DNA of 64,000 bases from Halobacillus andaensis (GCF_014636475.1 NZ_BMEL01000001.1:1116001-1180000), one strand, 5' to 3'; positions 8,178-17,045 are shown, numbered from the stretch's first letter. Program-made: numbers and translations. Notes: generated from the sequence alone by a model not told the origin.

Positions 8178-8736
8178 CGTCGATCCCCCCTTCCTTTTCC
8201 AAGTTTTCTCGTAATTTCTTTAACGCCAGTCTTACTCTTCCTTTTACCGTGCCTAGTGGGATATCACATTTCTCTGCAATTTCTCTCTGTGACATTCCCT
8301 GAAAATAAAATAAGCAGATCATTCGCTGCTGAGAGTCAGGCAAGGTATGTATGGCTTTCCTTAATGCATCGCGTTCTTCTTTATCTTCAATTTCCTTTTC
8401 TACACCTGGCAGGTCTTCATGAAGAGAATCACGATTGTGCCATTCAACCTCTTTTACTTTCTTTTTCCGTAAAAGGTCGATGGAGCCGTTTCTAGTAATC
8501 GTTAAAAGCCAGCTTGAGAACTTGCCGCGTTCTCTCACATACGTGCCAGCTCCTTTCCCTCTCCACAGCTTCAGAAATACATCCTGCATCACCTCTTCAG
8601 CCATTTGAGTATCTTTCGTAAATCGATAAGCAAATGAATACAATAGTTTTTCATAGCGATCATACAGCAATTCCAATGCTTCTTTATCTCTTGATTGAAT
8701 TCGCTCGTATAATTCGACGTCCGTTGGTTTATTCAT
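8164..8736 (-). CDS. ECF-type RNA polymerase sigma factor
   Basis: The start chosen is ATG 8736, eight bases after AAGGGGA; the product is 190 residues. Region 2 (LYDRYEKLLYSFAYRFTKD, then MAEEVMQDVFLKLW) and region 4 with a helix-turn-helix (MSQREIAEKCDIPLGTVKGR) are plain. This is a SigK/SigW-like group 4 sigma factor directing polymerase to promoters for a stress or envelope response. The downstream overlapping gene is its anti-sigma factor. Target promoters were not identified in this window. Confidence 0.93.
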   Translation of the reverse strand: MNKPTDVELYERIQSRDKEALELLYDRYEKLLYSFAYRFTKDTQMAEEVMQDVFLKLWRGKGAGTYVRERGKFSSWLLTITRNGSIDLLRKKKVKEVEWHNRDSLHEDLPGVEKEIEDKEERDALRKAIHTLPDSQQRMICLFYFQGMSQREIAEKCDIPLGTVKGRVRLALKKLRENLEKEGGIDDERS

Positions 8737-8870
8737 TGAGGAATCCCCTTTATCAATAGTACCCATAGTATATAATAATTCATGGAAAGATTCTTCGTTT
8801 GATATAAAGCTTACGTAAAAAAATGAAGATTGGATGTGTATTTCCTTATAAAAATTTTCATGCAGTAAAA

Positions 8871-9138
8871 GGCCGGGACAAAACTAAAGCCGGGATTTCA
8901 AAAAATACACGAAGATCATTAGCGTAGTCAAAACACGCAGACTCCTGTGGGAACAGCGCGAGTCGAAGATCCCGCAGGAAAGCGCTCTTTGCTTTCCGAG
9001 GAAACTGAGGCCGTGCCCACGGAAAGCGGAGTGTTTTGACGGAGCGATGGTGGGGAGTCTCATTAACATAAATAATCCGAACTGATTTCTCCAGAATCGT
9101 TCGGATTATTTTATGTTTTATTTAGTTATGTCCCGGTC
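8871..9138. repeat. dispersed repeat, copy A (with terminal inverted repeats and hairpin)
   Basis: A 268-bp non-coding unit is bounded by imperfect 15-bp inverted ends (8871-8885 and 9124-9138, two mismatches, core CCGGGACA/TGTCCCGG). Its centre has GACTCCTGTGGGA and GGAAAGCGG blocks, and near the right end there is a strong hairpin (9071-9110, AATAATCCGAAC/GTTCGGATTATT). Related blocks recur at 23666, 27119 and 51889, and a right end with hairpin recurs at 15984. A reading frame at 8884-9069 lies wholly inside and is not a gene. It sits at the 3' end of the flavin-reductase operon, where the hairpin may act as terminator. Confidence 0.8.
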
Positions 9139-9146
9139 TCGAGCTG

Positions 9147-9755
9147 TTATTTTAGATCATCCTTAGGTAATTCAAATAAATCTTCAATCTCGCTGAACTT
9201 ATTGGCCAGGCGTCCTAAAGGCCGCAGCTTATCCAGATTAACTTTATAACCTTCTTCATAATAGTCATCCTGGATATGATACATCACCATTTCACCAATA
9301 ACTAAATGATCGCTCCCGAGCTTAACAATTTGATCTAACTTACATTCCATCTGGATAGGCGCTTCCTTAATTCGCATCGGCTTCACTTTTTCACTGGCGG
9401 CAGGAGTGAGTCCGGCTTCAACAAATTCATCGACCTCACTGGGAAAGTTCTCGGACGTTTTTTGTACTTCATTGCCTAAAGGCGTGGAAGATATATTAAT
9501 GACAAATTCCCCGGTAGATCGAATGTTTTCTAACGTATCTTTCACCGTCCCTTTTCGTTCCCCTACCCCCGGTCCTACAGAAATACATAACATAGGTGGT
9601 TTTCTGGAAGCGACGGTAAAAAAACTGTAGGGAGCGATGTTCATCACGCCCTCAACAGATTGAGTAGATACCCAGGCAATCGGCCGTGGTACGACCGAGC
9701 CGGATAACAGTTTATATACATGATTCGTTTCATGTTCTGTTGGATCAAATTTCAT
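9147..9755 (-). CDS. flavin reductase-like (FMN-binding split barrel) protein
   Basis: The product has 202 residues. The N-terminal LLSGSVVPRPIAWVSTQSVE, then NIAPYSFFTVASRKPPMLCIS and an EFVINISS strand, is the typical pattern of the flavin reductase/nitrilotriacetate monooxygenase component B family that binds FMN and supplies reduced flavin. It is the last gene of the leftward operon that begins with the CoA-transferase at 14963, separated from the MFS gene by 28 bases. A partner monooxygenase is not present, so its role in this pathway is unclear. Confidence 0.87.
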   Translation of the reverse strand: MKFDPTEHETNHVYKLLSGSVVPRPIAWVSTQSVEGVMNIAPYSFFTVASRKPPMLCISVGPGVGERKGTVKDTLENIRSTGEFVINISSTPLGNEVQKTSENFPSEVDEFVEAGLTPAASEKVKPMRIKEAPIQMECKLDQIVKLGSDHLVIGEMVMYHIQDDYYEEGYKVNLDKLRPLGRLANKFSEIEDLFELPKDDLK

Positions 9756-9783
9756 AGTTTTTCAGGATCCTTTCTTCACAAAA

Positions 9784-11034
9784 TTAATGTACGTATTGCT
9801 TCTCTTTTTTCATCTTATAAAGCCGGCTTAGCAACAGCATAACGATCACCATAATGCTGGAGATCATTAACCATCCAAAGGTATATCCAGCGGTTTGATC
9901 AACTATTAAACCGAATAGAGGCGGCAGCGAAATTACACCTAAAGATCCTAGTGTAATACTAAACCCGCTCGATAGACCAGCCTGTTCTTTTGGAACAAGT
10001 TCAGAGGCTAAGTTCATCCATATTCCGTTAAACCCCGAAACAGAAAATCCAAAAAGGAAAAATAAAGGAATCAACAAGCCATAAGGTGTGCCGTGAGGAA
10101 TGAAAGCAACGACTGCACTTGCGAATAAAGTGATCGTTACAATGATCGCCATCACCGTCAGCCTCTTTCCTCCAAAGACGCGGTCACTAATCACACCCCA
10201 CCCGATTCGGCCAAGGGATCCGCCAACCTCTGAAACAACTAATAACAGTCCGGCCAGTACGAGATTGATCCCAATCTGTTCATAGGTGAATAAGACGAGG
10301 TACGTATTTAAACACATTTGAGAACCGTTGATCCCCATTGCACTTAGACTAATTAATAGTAAAGGCTTATTTTTGGCCATGGCCGCAATGGAGGAAAAAG
10401 TTGATCCAGATGCAGCTTTTTCAGGCTTTTGCTTTTTCACTTCTACAGGATCTCTATAAAGGAAGTATGCGATAACCCCCGCTGCTAGTAACGCAACACA
10501 GGCAATTAAGACAACAATTCTCCATCCATATGTTTCAGCTAGAGGTAGTAGCAAAATAGCAGCCAATGCAGAACCAAAGGTAATCCCCATCTGCTTGATC
10601 CCCATCGCCGTACCTCGCTGCTTCTGGTCATACCAGTAAACAATTCCTCTATTCGTCGTAGGGTGCATCCCTCCATAACCAATGCCGCCAATCATAATAA
10701 GTAACAGAACAAATAAAAATGAGGTTTGAAAGGTCATAAGTAAAAAGCTAATCCCTAAACATAAGGAAAGCACCAGCAATAGCGGCCTTGAGCCAAAGCG
10801 ATCAGCTAAGAAACCTGTAGGAATTGAAGCCACCGCCTGCCCTAGAAATAAGGCAGACGGCAGCAGACCCACCTGAGCTTTTGTTAATTGTAAATCTTCT
10901 TCGATGAGGACGCCAAGCGGTCCCAGGCTTCTGCCGATAAAAGCGACCATAATTTGTGCCATTAAGAGCCATAAAAGCATACGCCAGGGCTTGTATGTGC
11001 GAGAAGGCGCTATATCCAAGGCAGAACTTCTCAT
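9784..11034 (-). CDS. MFS transporter
   Basis: The product has 416 residues with twelve predicted membrane helices. The MFS signature appears in the loop between helices 2 and 3 (GFLADRFGSRPLLL, about residues 75-90) and again in the second half (GWGVISDRVFGGKRL). GGIGYGGMHPTTNRGIV resembles the organic-anion (OFA/ACS-like) branch. It lies 25 bases downstream of the sodium symporter gene in the acid-catabolism operon, so it probably moves a related substrate or exports a product. The ribosome site is weak (AAGAGATGA), consistent with reinitiation inside an operon. Confidence 0.88.
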   Translation of the reverse strand: MRSSALDIAPSRTYKPWRMLLWLLMAQIMVAFIGRSLGPLGVLIEEDLQLTKAQVGLLPSALFLGQAVASIPTGFLADRFGSRPLLLVLSLCLGISFLLMTFQTSFLFVLLLIMIGGIGYGGMHPTTNRGIVYWYDQKQRGTAMGIKQMGITFGSALAAILLLPLAETYGWRIVVLIACVALLAAGVIAYFLYRDPVEVKKQKPEKAASGSTFSSIAAMAKNKPLLLISLSAMGINGSQMCLNTYLVLFTYEQIGINLVLAGLLLVVSEVGGSLGRIGWGVISDRVFGGKRLTVMAIIVTITLFASAVVAFIPHGTPYGLLIPLFFLFGFSVSGFNGIWMNLASELVPKEQAGLSSGFSITLGSLGVISLPPLFGLIVDQTAGYTFGWLMISSIMVIVMLLLSRLYKMKKEKQYVH

Positions 11035-11059
11035 TCCAATTCATCTCTTTTCTATGAAA

Positions 11060-12547
11060 CTACAATCCGATCACTTGTTTCGCTTCTTCCTCTTCTACTA
11101 CAGAAACACTCATCACAAGACTTCCAACTACACAGATAATCAAATTGATGAGCAGTCCCCACAGTCCATTTGCTACACCTAGATACGACCAACCAAAGAT
11201 CGTCATAACCGAAGCTACAATGGTTCCAGACAGCATGCCGGTAAATACTGCTTTCGTGTGAAGACGGTTCCAATAGAGTCCTAGAATGAGGGCAGGGGCA
11301 ATTTGAATAAGCACTTCAAACTTTAACACAAATATTTGATAGAGCGTACCCGGCGGAAACCATGCCACAAGAATAAGAATACCTACAGCTGCGACTCCAA
11401 CTAATTTACCTACTAATAGTTTCTTACGTTCTGAAGCATTTGGATTGATATAACTTCCATATAAATCATTCGAAATAATCGAAGAAAATGTAAGCAACAC
11501 TGAATCAGCTGTAGAAACAATAGCCGCGATCACTCCACCGAACAGGAGAACCATTGCCCAATAGAAAATAACGTTCTGACTTGCTACTGCACTTGCCATC
11601 ATTCCTACAAGCTGTTCCGATTCTGCGGTAGATAAGTCAGGGAACGCATTAATTCCAATAATCCCAATGATAAATACTACACCAGCTGTTAAAAAGGGCA
11701 TCCAGGCCATACGACTGAATGAACGCTTTAATGTCCGTTCATCTTTTGCAGCAAAAATCCGCTGAATCGCATGAGGATAGACAGCTGCACCTATACCAAT
11801 TAGAACGAGTAAACTAAACCAGTTAACGACACCAGGACCATCAGGTACTCCTAATTTTTCTGGAGAATACGCCTGCATGTAATCCGCTGACGTGGGTAAA
11901 CCACCAAAATAAATAATTGAACCGATCAGGAGCATAAATACACCAAAGAGGAGCGCAATCCCTTGCATGGTATCCGTGTAAGCAACAGAGCGCATTCCGC
12001 CAAGCCAGCCGTAGATCAACATAATAATGACGAAGAATACTACACCCACCTGATAAGGTACAGTCCCGCCTGTTAAACCATCTACACCTTGTCCAATGGC
12101 CACAAGTTGTTCAAGCAAGTAGTTTCCTAGACCATACAGCATGAGGAGAGAGGCTAGAATCGTGACTCCTTTTGATTTAAAACGCTTCTCAAACCACTGG
12201 GCTGGAGTAATTAGGTTATATTTTTTCCCTAAAGAGTATAATCTAGGAGCGAATAATAGATAAGCCATAATAATCATAATAAAGAAAGGAACAGAGACTA
12301 AGTACTCGTATCCAAGCCGATAAGCAGAGGGAGGATAGCCAACTACTGTATTCCCGCTGTATTGCGTGGCAAAGAAAGTGAAAAACAAAACCATCACACC
12401 AAGACCTCGTCCACCAAGGTAATATTCATCTAAACTCTGGTGTATATTACGATTACGTAAAAACGTAATGACTCCTACACTAAGCATGATTAATCCATAT
12501 ACTAGTAGAATCACAATTCCTGACCAACCTGAAAATGCTAATTCCAT
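11060..12547 (-). CDS. sodium:solute symporter (SSS family)
   Basis: The product has 495 residues and about 13 helices. EYYLGGRGLGVMVLFFTFFA near residue 40 and FFATQYSGNTVVGYPPSAYR are the SSS-family entry motifs. TADSVLLTFSSIISNDLY near residue 345 is the conserved sodium-site helix. Members with a small DUF3311 partner, as here, transport carboxylates or pantothenate-like solutes in exchange for sodium entry. The gene lies four bases after the small partner gene. With CoA-transferase and lyase genes in the same operon, an organic acid is the likely cargo. Confidence 0.9.
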   Translation of the reverse strand: MELAFSGWSGIVILLVYGLIMLSVGVITFLRNRNIHQSLDEYYLGGRGLGVMVLFFTFFATQYSGNTVVGYPPSAYRLGYEYLVSVPFFIMIIMAYLLFAPRLYSLGKKYNLITPAQWFEKRFKSKGVTILASLLMLYGLGNYLLEQLVAIGQGVDGLTGGTVPYQVGVVFFVIIMLIYGWLGGMRSVAYTDTMQGIALLFGVFMLLIGSIIYFGGLPTSADYMQAYSPEKLGVPDGPGVVNWFSLLVLIGIGAAVYPHAIQRIFAAKDERTLKRSFSRMAWMPFLTAGVVFIIGIIGINAFPDLSTAESEQLVGMMASAVASQNVIFYWAMVLLFGGVIAAIVSTADSVLLTFSSIISNDLYGSYINPNASERKKLLVGKLVGVAAVGILILVAWFPPGTLYQIFVLKFEVLIQIAPALILGLYWNRLHTKAVFTGMLSGTIVASVMTIFGWSYLGVANGLWGLLINLIICVVGSLVMSVSVVEEEEAKQVIGL

Positions 12548-12550
12548 CGT

Positions 12551-12802
12551 TTATTTCGCTCCTTTCTTTTCTGCTTCTTCTTCCTCTTCTTCAAGCATCC
12601 AGTGGTACTTTAAAACGTAAGAGAGGAAAGCCGACAATAACACCGAAGCTATAATAATGATGACGGCCCACAGCGGAACTCCATAAACTAGAATTTCACC
12701 GAAACTTTCTGGAAAATACCACGGATTCACCATTGCGAATAACAATCCGAGTACAATCCAAATCTTCCCGTTCTTAATTGGCTCTTTCTTTGCCTTTTTC
12801 AT
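12551..12802 (-). CDS. small two-helix membrane protein, SSS partner (DUF3311-like)
   Basis: The product has 83 residues with two hydrophobic helices (IWIVLGLLFAMVNPWYF and LWAVIIIIASVLLSAFLS) and a highly charged tail (EEEEEEAEKKGAK). The position immediately before an SSS symporter and the NPW-P motif between helices are typical of DUF3311 subunits that accompany these transporters. The ribosome site AAGGAGG lies upstream of ATG 12802. Family name is by pattern only. Confidence 0.8.
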   Translation of the reverse strand: MKKAKKEPIKNGKIWIVLGLLFAMVNPWYFPESFGEILVYGVPLWAVIIIIASVLLSAFLSYVLKYHWMLEEEEEEAEKKGAK

Positions 12803-12842
12803 TTCGTTTCCTCCTTTTCACTCTTTGGCATTTTACTTTTGA

Positions 12843-13751
12843 CTACGATACTGGATACAAGTCTGAGATTTTCCCTGCTTTCATGACTTGTCCCGGCACT
12901 TCATGATTCAAAATCGATTCTAAGTATTTGGATGTCTCAATTAATTCATCTAAATCAACGCGCATGTCGTAATCCATAAAAGCCAGCATATGCACAAGAT
13001 CTTCGGTGCAAATATTCCCAGTAGCCCCCGGTGCAAAAGGACAGCCGCCTAACCCTCCCAATGAAGCATCGAACCGATCAACCCCTGCTCGTATTCCTTC
13101 CATTACATTGGCTAATCCCATTCCTCGCGTATTATGAAAATGCAAAGTAATTGGCAGGCGTGGCCAGCGGTTCCGTACTTTTTCGCATAAATGATAGACC
13201 TGCTTCGGTGTGGCCATCCCAGTCGTATCGGCTAATGTGATTCCTGATACACCAAGTGTAAGGTACTGTTCGATCAAACTCAGTACTCTTTCTTCATCAA
13301 TGGTGCCTTCAAATGGACAGCCAAATGTCGTCGCAAGTGTTCCGTTCATTTGTACATTCGTCCCGCTTAAATAAGAGGATATATCCTTAAAGTTTTCAAA
13401 AGATTCATCCGTCGTTTTACGTACATTCTTCCTATTGTGAGTCTCACTCACTGAAGCGACTAAATTCACTTCATCAGCTTTACATTCCAGTGCACGCTCT
13501 GCCCCTTTGATGTTAGGAATCAATGTCGTATAAGTTACGCCACGTTGCCGGTCGATCCGTCTCATTACTTCTTCTGCATCTCTTAAATTCGGGACGGCTT
13601 TAGGAGATACAAAGGATGTAACTTCAATTTTGTCTACGCCGGTTGAGCTAAGCTTGTTTATTAATTTTACTTTTTCATCTGTCGGGACAAATTGGTCTTC
13701 GATTTGAAAACCATCTCTCGTCGCTACTTCTTGAATATAAATCCGCTCCAC
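12843..13751 (-). CDS. hydroxymethylglutaryl-CoA lyase family protein
   Basis: The product has 302 residues in the DRE-TIM (HMGL-like) superfamily. It begins IQEVATRDGFQIE, containing the RDGxQ catalytic motif. LHFHNTRGMGLANV supplies metal-binding histidines, and GGLGGCPFAPGATGNICTED carries the catalytic-loop cysteine characteristic of HMG-CoA lyases. The family cleaves 3-hydroxy-3-methylglutaryl-CoA to acetyl-CoA and acetoacetate; close relatives cleave citramalyl-CoA-like substrates. It lies 15 bases after the CoA-transferase gene, which could make its thioester substrate. YngG-like enzymes in leucine degradation are the nearest analogues. Confidence 0.9.
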   Translation of the reverse strand: MERIYIQEVATRDGFQIEDQFVPTDEKVKLINKLSSTGVDKIEVTSFVSPKAVPNLRDAEEVMRRIDRQRGVTYTTLIPNIKGAERALECKADEVNLVASVSETHNRKNVRKTTDESFENFKDISSYLSGTNVQMNGTLATTFGCPFEGTIDEERVLSLIEQYLTLGVSGITLADTTGMATPKQVYHLCEKVRNRWPRLPITLHFHNTRGMGLANVMEGIRAGVDRFDASLGGLGGCPFAPGATGNICTEDLVHMLAFMDYDMRVDLDELIETSKYLESILNHEVPGQVMKAGKISDLYPVS

Positions 13752-13766
13752 AACTTCTCCCTCCTT

Positions 13767-14963
13767 TTATATAATCCCTTTATCTTTTAACTGTTGAACT
13801 TTTTCTTCATCATAAGTAAGCCACTTCTTCATCACTTCCTCTGTATGCTGACCAAGTTCCGGCCCCAGCCATTTCGTGCCTCCTGGTGTTTCACTCATTT
13901 TCGGTACAACTCCAGGAATTTTGAGATCTTCCTCGTCATTAAGTTTGAAGTTTTGAATCATTTCACGGCTTAAGTAATGAGGGTCTTTCACGATATCTTC
14001 AATACTGTATATCGGTCCTGCAGGTACTCTCGCTTGATCCAACACCTCAAGCGCATACTCAAAGTTCACGGTCTTTGTCCAATTTTCTATCGTTTCATCT
14101 AGAAAATCGGCATGTTGAGCTCTGCCGCTGTTGCTCTGAAAACGTTCATCTTCAGCCAGCCCTGGATAGCCAATGGCTTCCATCAGCCTTTTGAAAATGG
14201 CATCCCCGTTTCCCCCAATGACGATATACTTCCCATCCTTACATTGATAGGTATTGGACGGTGCAATACCCGGCAGAGAAGAGCCTGTTCGTTCCCTAAC
14301 TGCTCCCAACTTGTCAAACTCAGGGAGAGATCCCTCTAATAAGCTGAAGACGGCTTCATAAAGTGCGACGTCCACCACCTGCCCTTTACCCGTTCCATTA
14401 ACGTCCCGATGATACAGTGCCATCATCGCCCCGATTACGGAGTACATCGCAGCTAAAGAATCTCCAAGGCTCACTCCTACTCTCGTAGGCGGCAGCTCTG
14501 GGTGACCAGTAATATGGCGAATCCCACCCATCGATTCCCCAATGCTTCCAAAGCCAGGTTTATTACGATAAGGACCGGTCTGACCGTACCCAGATACACG
14601 CACCATCACAATCCCAGGATTGACTTCCTTTAATTGCTCATAACCTAAGTTCCATTTTTCTAAAGTGCCTGGACTGAAGTTTTCAATGACGATATCACAC
14701 TGCTCAACGAGTGATCTTACGAGATTCTGGCCTTCTTCACTTTTTAAGTTGATCGTGATCGACTTTTTGTTTCTTGACTGCAATCTCCACCAAAGGGACG
14801 TGCCATCGTAAATATGTCTCCATTCCCTCAGGGGATCTCCTTTTTTTGGAGGCTCTACTTTAATAACATCCGCTCCAAATTCGGCCATCAACCTTCCTGC
14901 AAAAGGCCCGGCAATAAGGCTCCCCATTTCTAAAACCTTCACACCTTCTAAACTCTGAACCAT
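13767..14963 (-). CDS. class III CoA-transferase (CaiB/BaiF family)
   Basis: The product has 398 residues. The N-terminal LEGVKVLEMGSLIAGPFAGR, then LMAEFGADVIKVEPPKKGDP, LQSRNKKSITINLKSEEG and DIVIENFSPGTLEKW, is the canonical class III CoA-transferase start. The catalytic aspartate should be in SLGDSLAAMYSVIGAMMAL near residue 170. These enzymes move CoA between carboxylic acids, for example succinyl-CoA to glutarate, hydroxymethylglutarate or citramalate. It is the first gene of the leftward operon, with the promoter region shared with the divergent GntR gene. The exact substrate is inferred only from the lyase beside it. Confidence 0.9.
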   Translation of the reverse strand: MVQSLEGVKVLEMGSLIAGPFAGRLMAEFGADVIKVEPPKKGDPLREWRHIYDGTSLWWRLQSRNKKSITINLKSEEGQNLVRSLVEQCDIVIENFSPGTLEKWNLGYEQLKEVNPGIVMVRVSGYGQTGPYRNKPGFGSIGESMGGIRHITGHPELPPTRVGVSLGDSLAAMYSVIGAMMALYHRDVNGTGKGQVVDVALYEAVFSLLEGSLPEFDKLGAVRERTGSSLPGIAPSNTYQCKDGKYIVIGGNGDAIFKRLMEAIGYPGLAEDERFQSNSGRAQHADFLDETIENWTKTVNFEYALEVLDQARVPAGPIYSIEDIVKDPHYLSREMIQNFKLNDEEDLKIPGVVPKMSETPGGTKWLGPELGQHTEEVMKKWLTYDEEKVQQLKDKGII

Positions 14964-15036
14964 TTCTATCCCACCTCTTCTTTCTGAAAGCGCTTTATTA
15001 TGATTAGAAAAATTAACTCCCTATTATCGGAAGTCC

Positions 15037-15210
15037 TTTTGGATACAACTAATATCAAAACTTTCTGAATCTTGCTACAACAATAACATTTTTGTATACA
15101 ATAGTTCAATATATCATAGCAAAAATTTAATTTTAGGGCTAAATAACCTATACTTTGTATACAATAGATGTTCAAGATTGAAGTTTACTTACTTTTTTGG
15201 ATACAATTAT
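15037..15210. promoter_or_regulatory. four GntR-type operator-like sites in the divergent promoter region
   Basis: Four copies of one motif, TTTGKATACAAYWR, lie between the CoA-transferase and gntR-type genes: 15037-15050, 15091-15104, 15154-15167 and 15196-15210. The two central copies share TTTGTATACAATAG and contain the palindrome TTGTATACAA. Their number and position suggest binding sites for the regulator encoded at 15229, controlling both directions. Binding itself is inferred. Confidence 0.75.
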
Positions 15211-15228
15211 AAACAGAGGTGTTGTCTA

Positions 15229-15885
15229 ATGAACGCATACGAATCGATAAAGAAATCAATTTTACACGGAGAGTACCCGCCCAAGATGCGATTAACTGAG
15301 GAATACTTAGCAAGCCAATTAAATTTGAGCCGTACACCTATTCGAGAAGCATTGAGGCAGCTTGAATCAGAAGGGTTGATCGTATCGATGAAACGCGGAG
15401 TTTCAGTGCGGCATTTTACAAAACAGGACATTGAACAAATATATGACTTGCGGGTGTTATTAGAAGGTTACGCAGCCGCTCAAGCAGCTCTCCATCGTAC
15501 AAATGAGGATTTAAAAGAGATGAAACAAGCGAATGAATTATATGAAAAAGCGATTACCTCCTACTTTGACTCAGGTAACACAACGATTGATAACATCCTT
15601 GAAATCAATCAGCAATTTCACGATTCCGTCATTAAAGCTTCTCAAAACCAACACATCCATTCTCACATGTCAAAAGTTGTAGTTGTCCCTCTTATCTTTC
15701 GTTCCTTTTACTGGTTTGACGAATACCAGCTCCGCCACTCCTTGGACGTCCATAAAACGATCCTAAAAGCTATCGAACAGCAAGATACGGAGCGCGCCCG
15801 TGCTGCTATGCATGAACATATTTATCATGGACGCGACCAGGTCATCTTCCATATGGATGAAATCGATCATCACTATACGTTGTGA
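15229..15885 (+). CDS. GntR-family transcriptional regulator (FadR/FCD subgroup)
   Basis: The start is ATG 15229, seven bases after GAGGTG; a longer frame from 15178 lacks a ribosome site. The product has 218 residues. The N-terminal winged helix-turn-helix shows MRLTEEYLASQLNLSRTPIR then EALRQLESEGLI. The C-terminal all-helical FCD domain follows (IYDLRVLLEGYAAAQAAL, with the ligand/metal histidines in HDSVIKAS, HKTILKAIEQQD and HEHIYHGRD). It is divergent from the acid-catabolism operon and likely responds to its substrate or a CoA intermediate. Confidence 0.92.
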   Translation: MNAYESIKKSILHGEYPPKMRLTEEYLASQLNLSRTPIREALRQLESEGLIVSMKRGVSVRHFTKQDIEQIYDLRVLLEGYAAAQAALHRTNEDLKEMKQANELYEKAITSYFDSGNTTIDNILEINQQFHDSVIKASQNQHIHSHMSKVVVVPLIFRSFYWFDEYQLRHSLDVHKTILKAIEQQDTERARAAMHEHIYHGRDQVIFHMDEIDHHYTL

Positions 15886-15897
15886 CAGCCGACGTAA

Positions 15898-15964
15898 GGG
15901 TACCAGGTACCGAAAAGCTGTAAAAGAGAGAAATGCCAAGTGTGAATTTCGGTACCTGGTACCC
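15898..15964. repeat. 18-bp inverted repeat, REP-like palindrome
   Basis: Perfect 18-bp arms (15898-15915 and 15947-15964, each with GGTACC-type KpnI-like cores) surround a 31-base loop. Both arms are internally palindromic, a layout seen in REP/RAYT-associated units and other small mobile palindromes of Bacillaceae. It sits 13 bases past the gntR stop. Confidence 0.65.
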
Positions 15965-15985
15965 AAGCGACGATTTAACATTAAA

Positions 15986-16050
15986 AATCCGAACTGATTT
16001 CAGTGAAATCGTTCGGATTATATTATGCCTTATACTGTTTTGTCCCAGCT
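15986..16050 (-). terminator. terminator hairpin plus right end of the dispersed repeat
   Basis: The stem AATCCGAAC/GTTCGGATT (15987-16019) is followed on the minus strand by five U residues, so it can end the aldo/keto reductase transcript. The hairpin and the adjacent TTTTGTCCCAGC sequence match the right end of repeat copy A, so the terminator appears to have been supplied by a repeat fragment. Confidence 0.7.
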
Positions 16051-16052
16051 TA

Positions 16053-17045
16053 TTATTGTTTATTATACGGCAGAGGAGCCTCAGGAGATATTAGTTCTCG
16101 ATCAAGCAATTCCCTCCAAAACTCGTTTGGAATCACAGTATCAAGAGCAGCCTGGTCCTCTTTAATTCTCTCAGGACGGCTGGCTCCTGGAATAGCTGCG
16201 GCAACAGCCGGGTGGGCCAGCGTAAATTGAAGAGCTGCTGCCTTTATACTAATGTTATGGCGCTGTGCTATGCTCTTTAGTTTCTCAACTCTCGCGATCA
16301 TTTCCTCCGACGCTTTCTGATACTCAAAGTGACTTCCTCCTGCAAGAACCCCTGAATTGTAAGGGCCCCCCGCAATAATGCTCAAACCTTTTTCGTTAGC
16401 ATTAGGGAGTACACGCTGTAATGCTTTCTCATGATCCAATAATGTATAGCTGCCGGCCATTAGGCATAGATCTGGATTTGCTTCTTCGAGTTCCATAGCG
16501 ATCTCTATCGGCTCGACACGGTTTACACCTAATCCCCAAGACTGGATCACCCCTTCTTCGCGCAGGCGAGTAAGCTCTCGAAACGCTCCCGTTCGTGCCG
16601 TTTCGAATTGAGCCAGCCATTCATCACCGTGGAAGTCCTGCGCAATATCATGCACATAGACGAAGTCCAAACGATCTGTCTTTAACCGTTCTAGGCTCTG
16701 CTCAATTGAACGGAGAGTGGCGTCCCCACTATAATCAGTGACCACTTTATTGTTACGGCCGTGTTCAAACAATTCTCCCTTTGATGCTTCTTCCTTTTCG
16801 TCTACCATATATCTTCCAACCTTCGTACTGAGCACATAATCGTCTCGGTTACGGTTTGATAAAGCTTCCCCAAGACGAATCTCTGCCAGCCCTGCACCAT
16901 AGAAAGGAGCCGTGTCAAAATAACGAATGCCATGATCCCAGGCTGCATTAACTGTAGCCATCGCTTCTTCTTCCGGTATCTCGCGGAACATATTACCTAA
17001 AGGAGCCGTACCAAAGCCGATTTTTCCCTGTATGAAATGTTTCAT
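16053..17045 (-). CDS. aldo/keto reductase
   Basis: The start is ATG 17045 after TGGAGGT; the product has 330 residues. RYFDTAPFYGAGLAEIRLGE carries the catalytic Asp and Tyr of the family, the lysine lies in DDYVLSTKVGR, and FVYVHDIAQD provides the active-site His. The NADPH-binding C-terminus is IPGASRPERIKED. The pattern is closest to the D-threo-aldose/pyridoxal 4-dehydrogenase branch. Substrate is uncertain. The gene is monocistronic and ends at the repeat-derived terminator. Confidence 0.88.
   Translation of the reverse strand: MKHFIQGKIGFGTAPLGNMFREIPEEEAMATVNAAWDHGIRYFDTAPFYGAGLAEIRLGEALSNRNRDDYVLSTKVGRYMVDEKEEASKGELFEHGRNNKVVTDYSGDATLRSIEQSLERLKTDRLDFVYVHDIAQDFHGDEWLAQFETARTGAFRELTRLREEGVIQSWGLGVNRVEPIEIAMELEEANPDLCLMAGSYTLLDHEKALQRVLPNANEKGLSIIAGGPYNSGVLAGGSHFEYQKASEEMIARVEKLKSIAQRHNISIKAAALQFTLAHPAVAAAIPGASRPERIKEDQAALDTVIPNEFWRELLDRELISPEAPLPYNKQ

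Noticed and set aside
8884-9069. Minus-strand frame of 61 codons
   Set aside because: Lies wholly inside repeat copy A.
10802-11273. Several overlapping frames on both strands
   Set aside because: Shadows of the MFS and sodium symporter genes, whose frames show clear family motifs.
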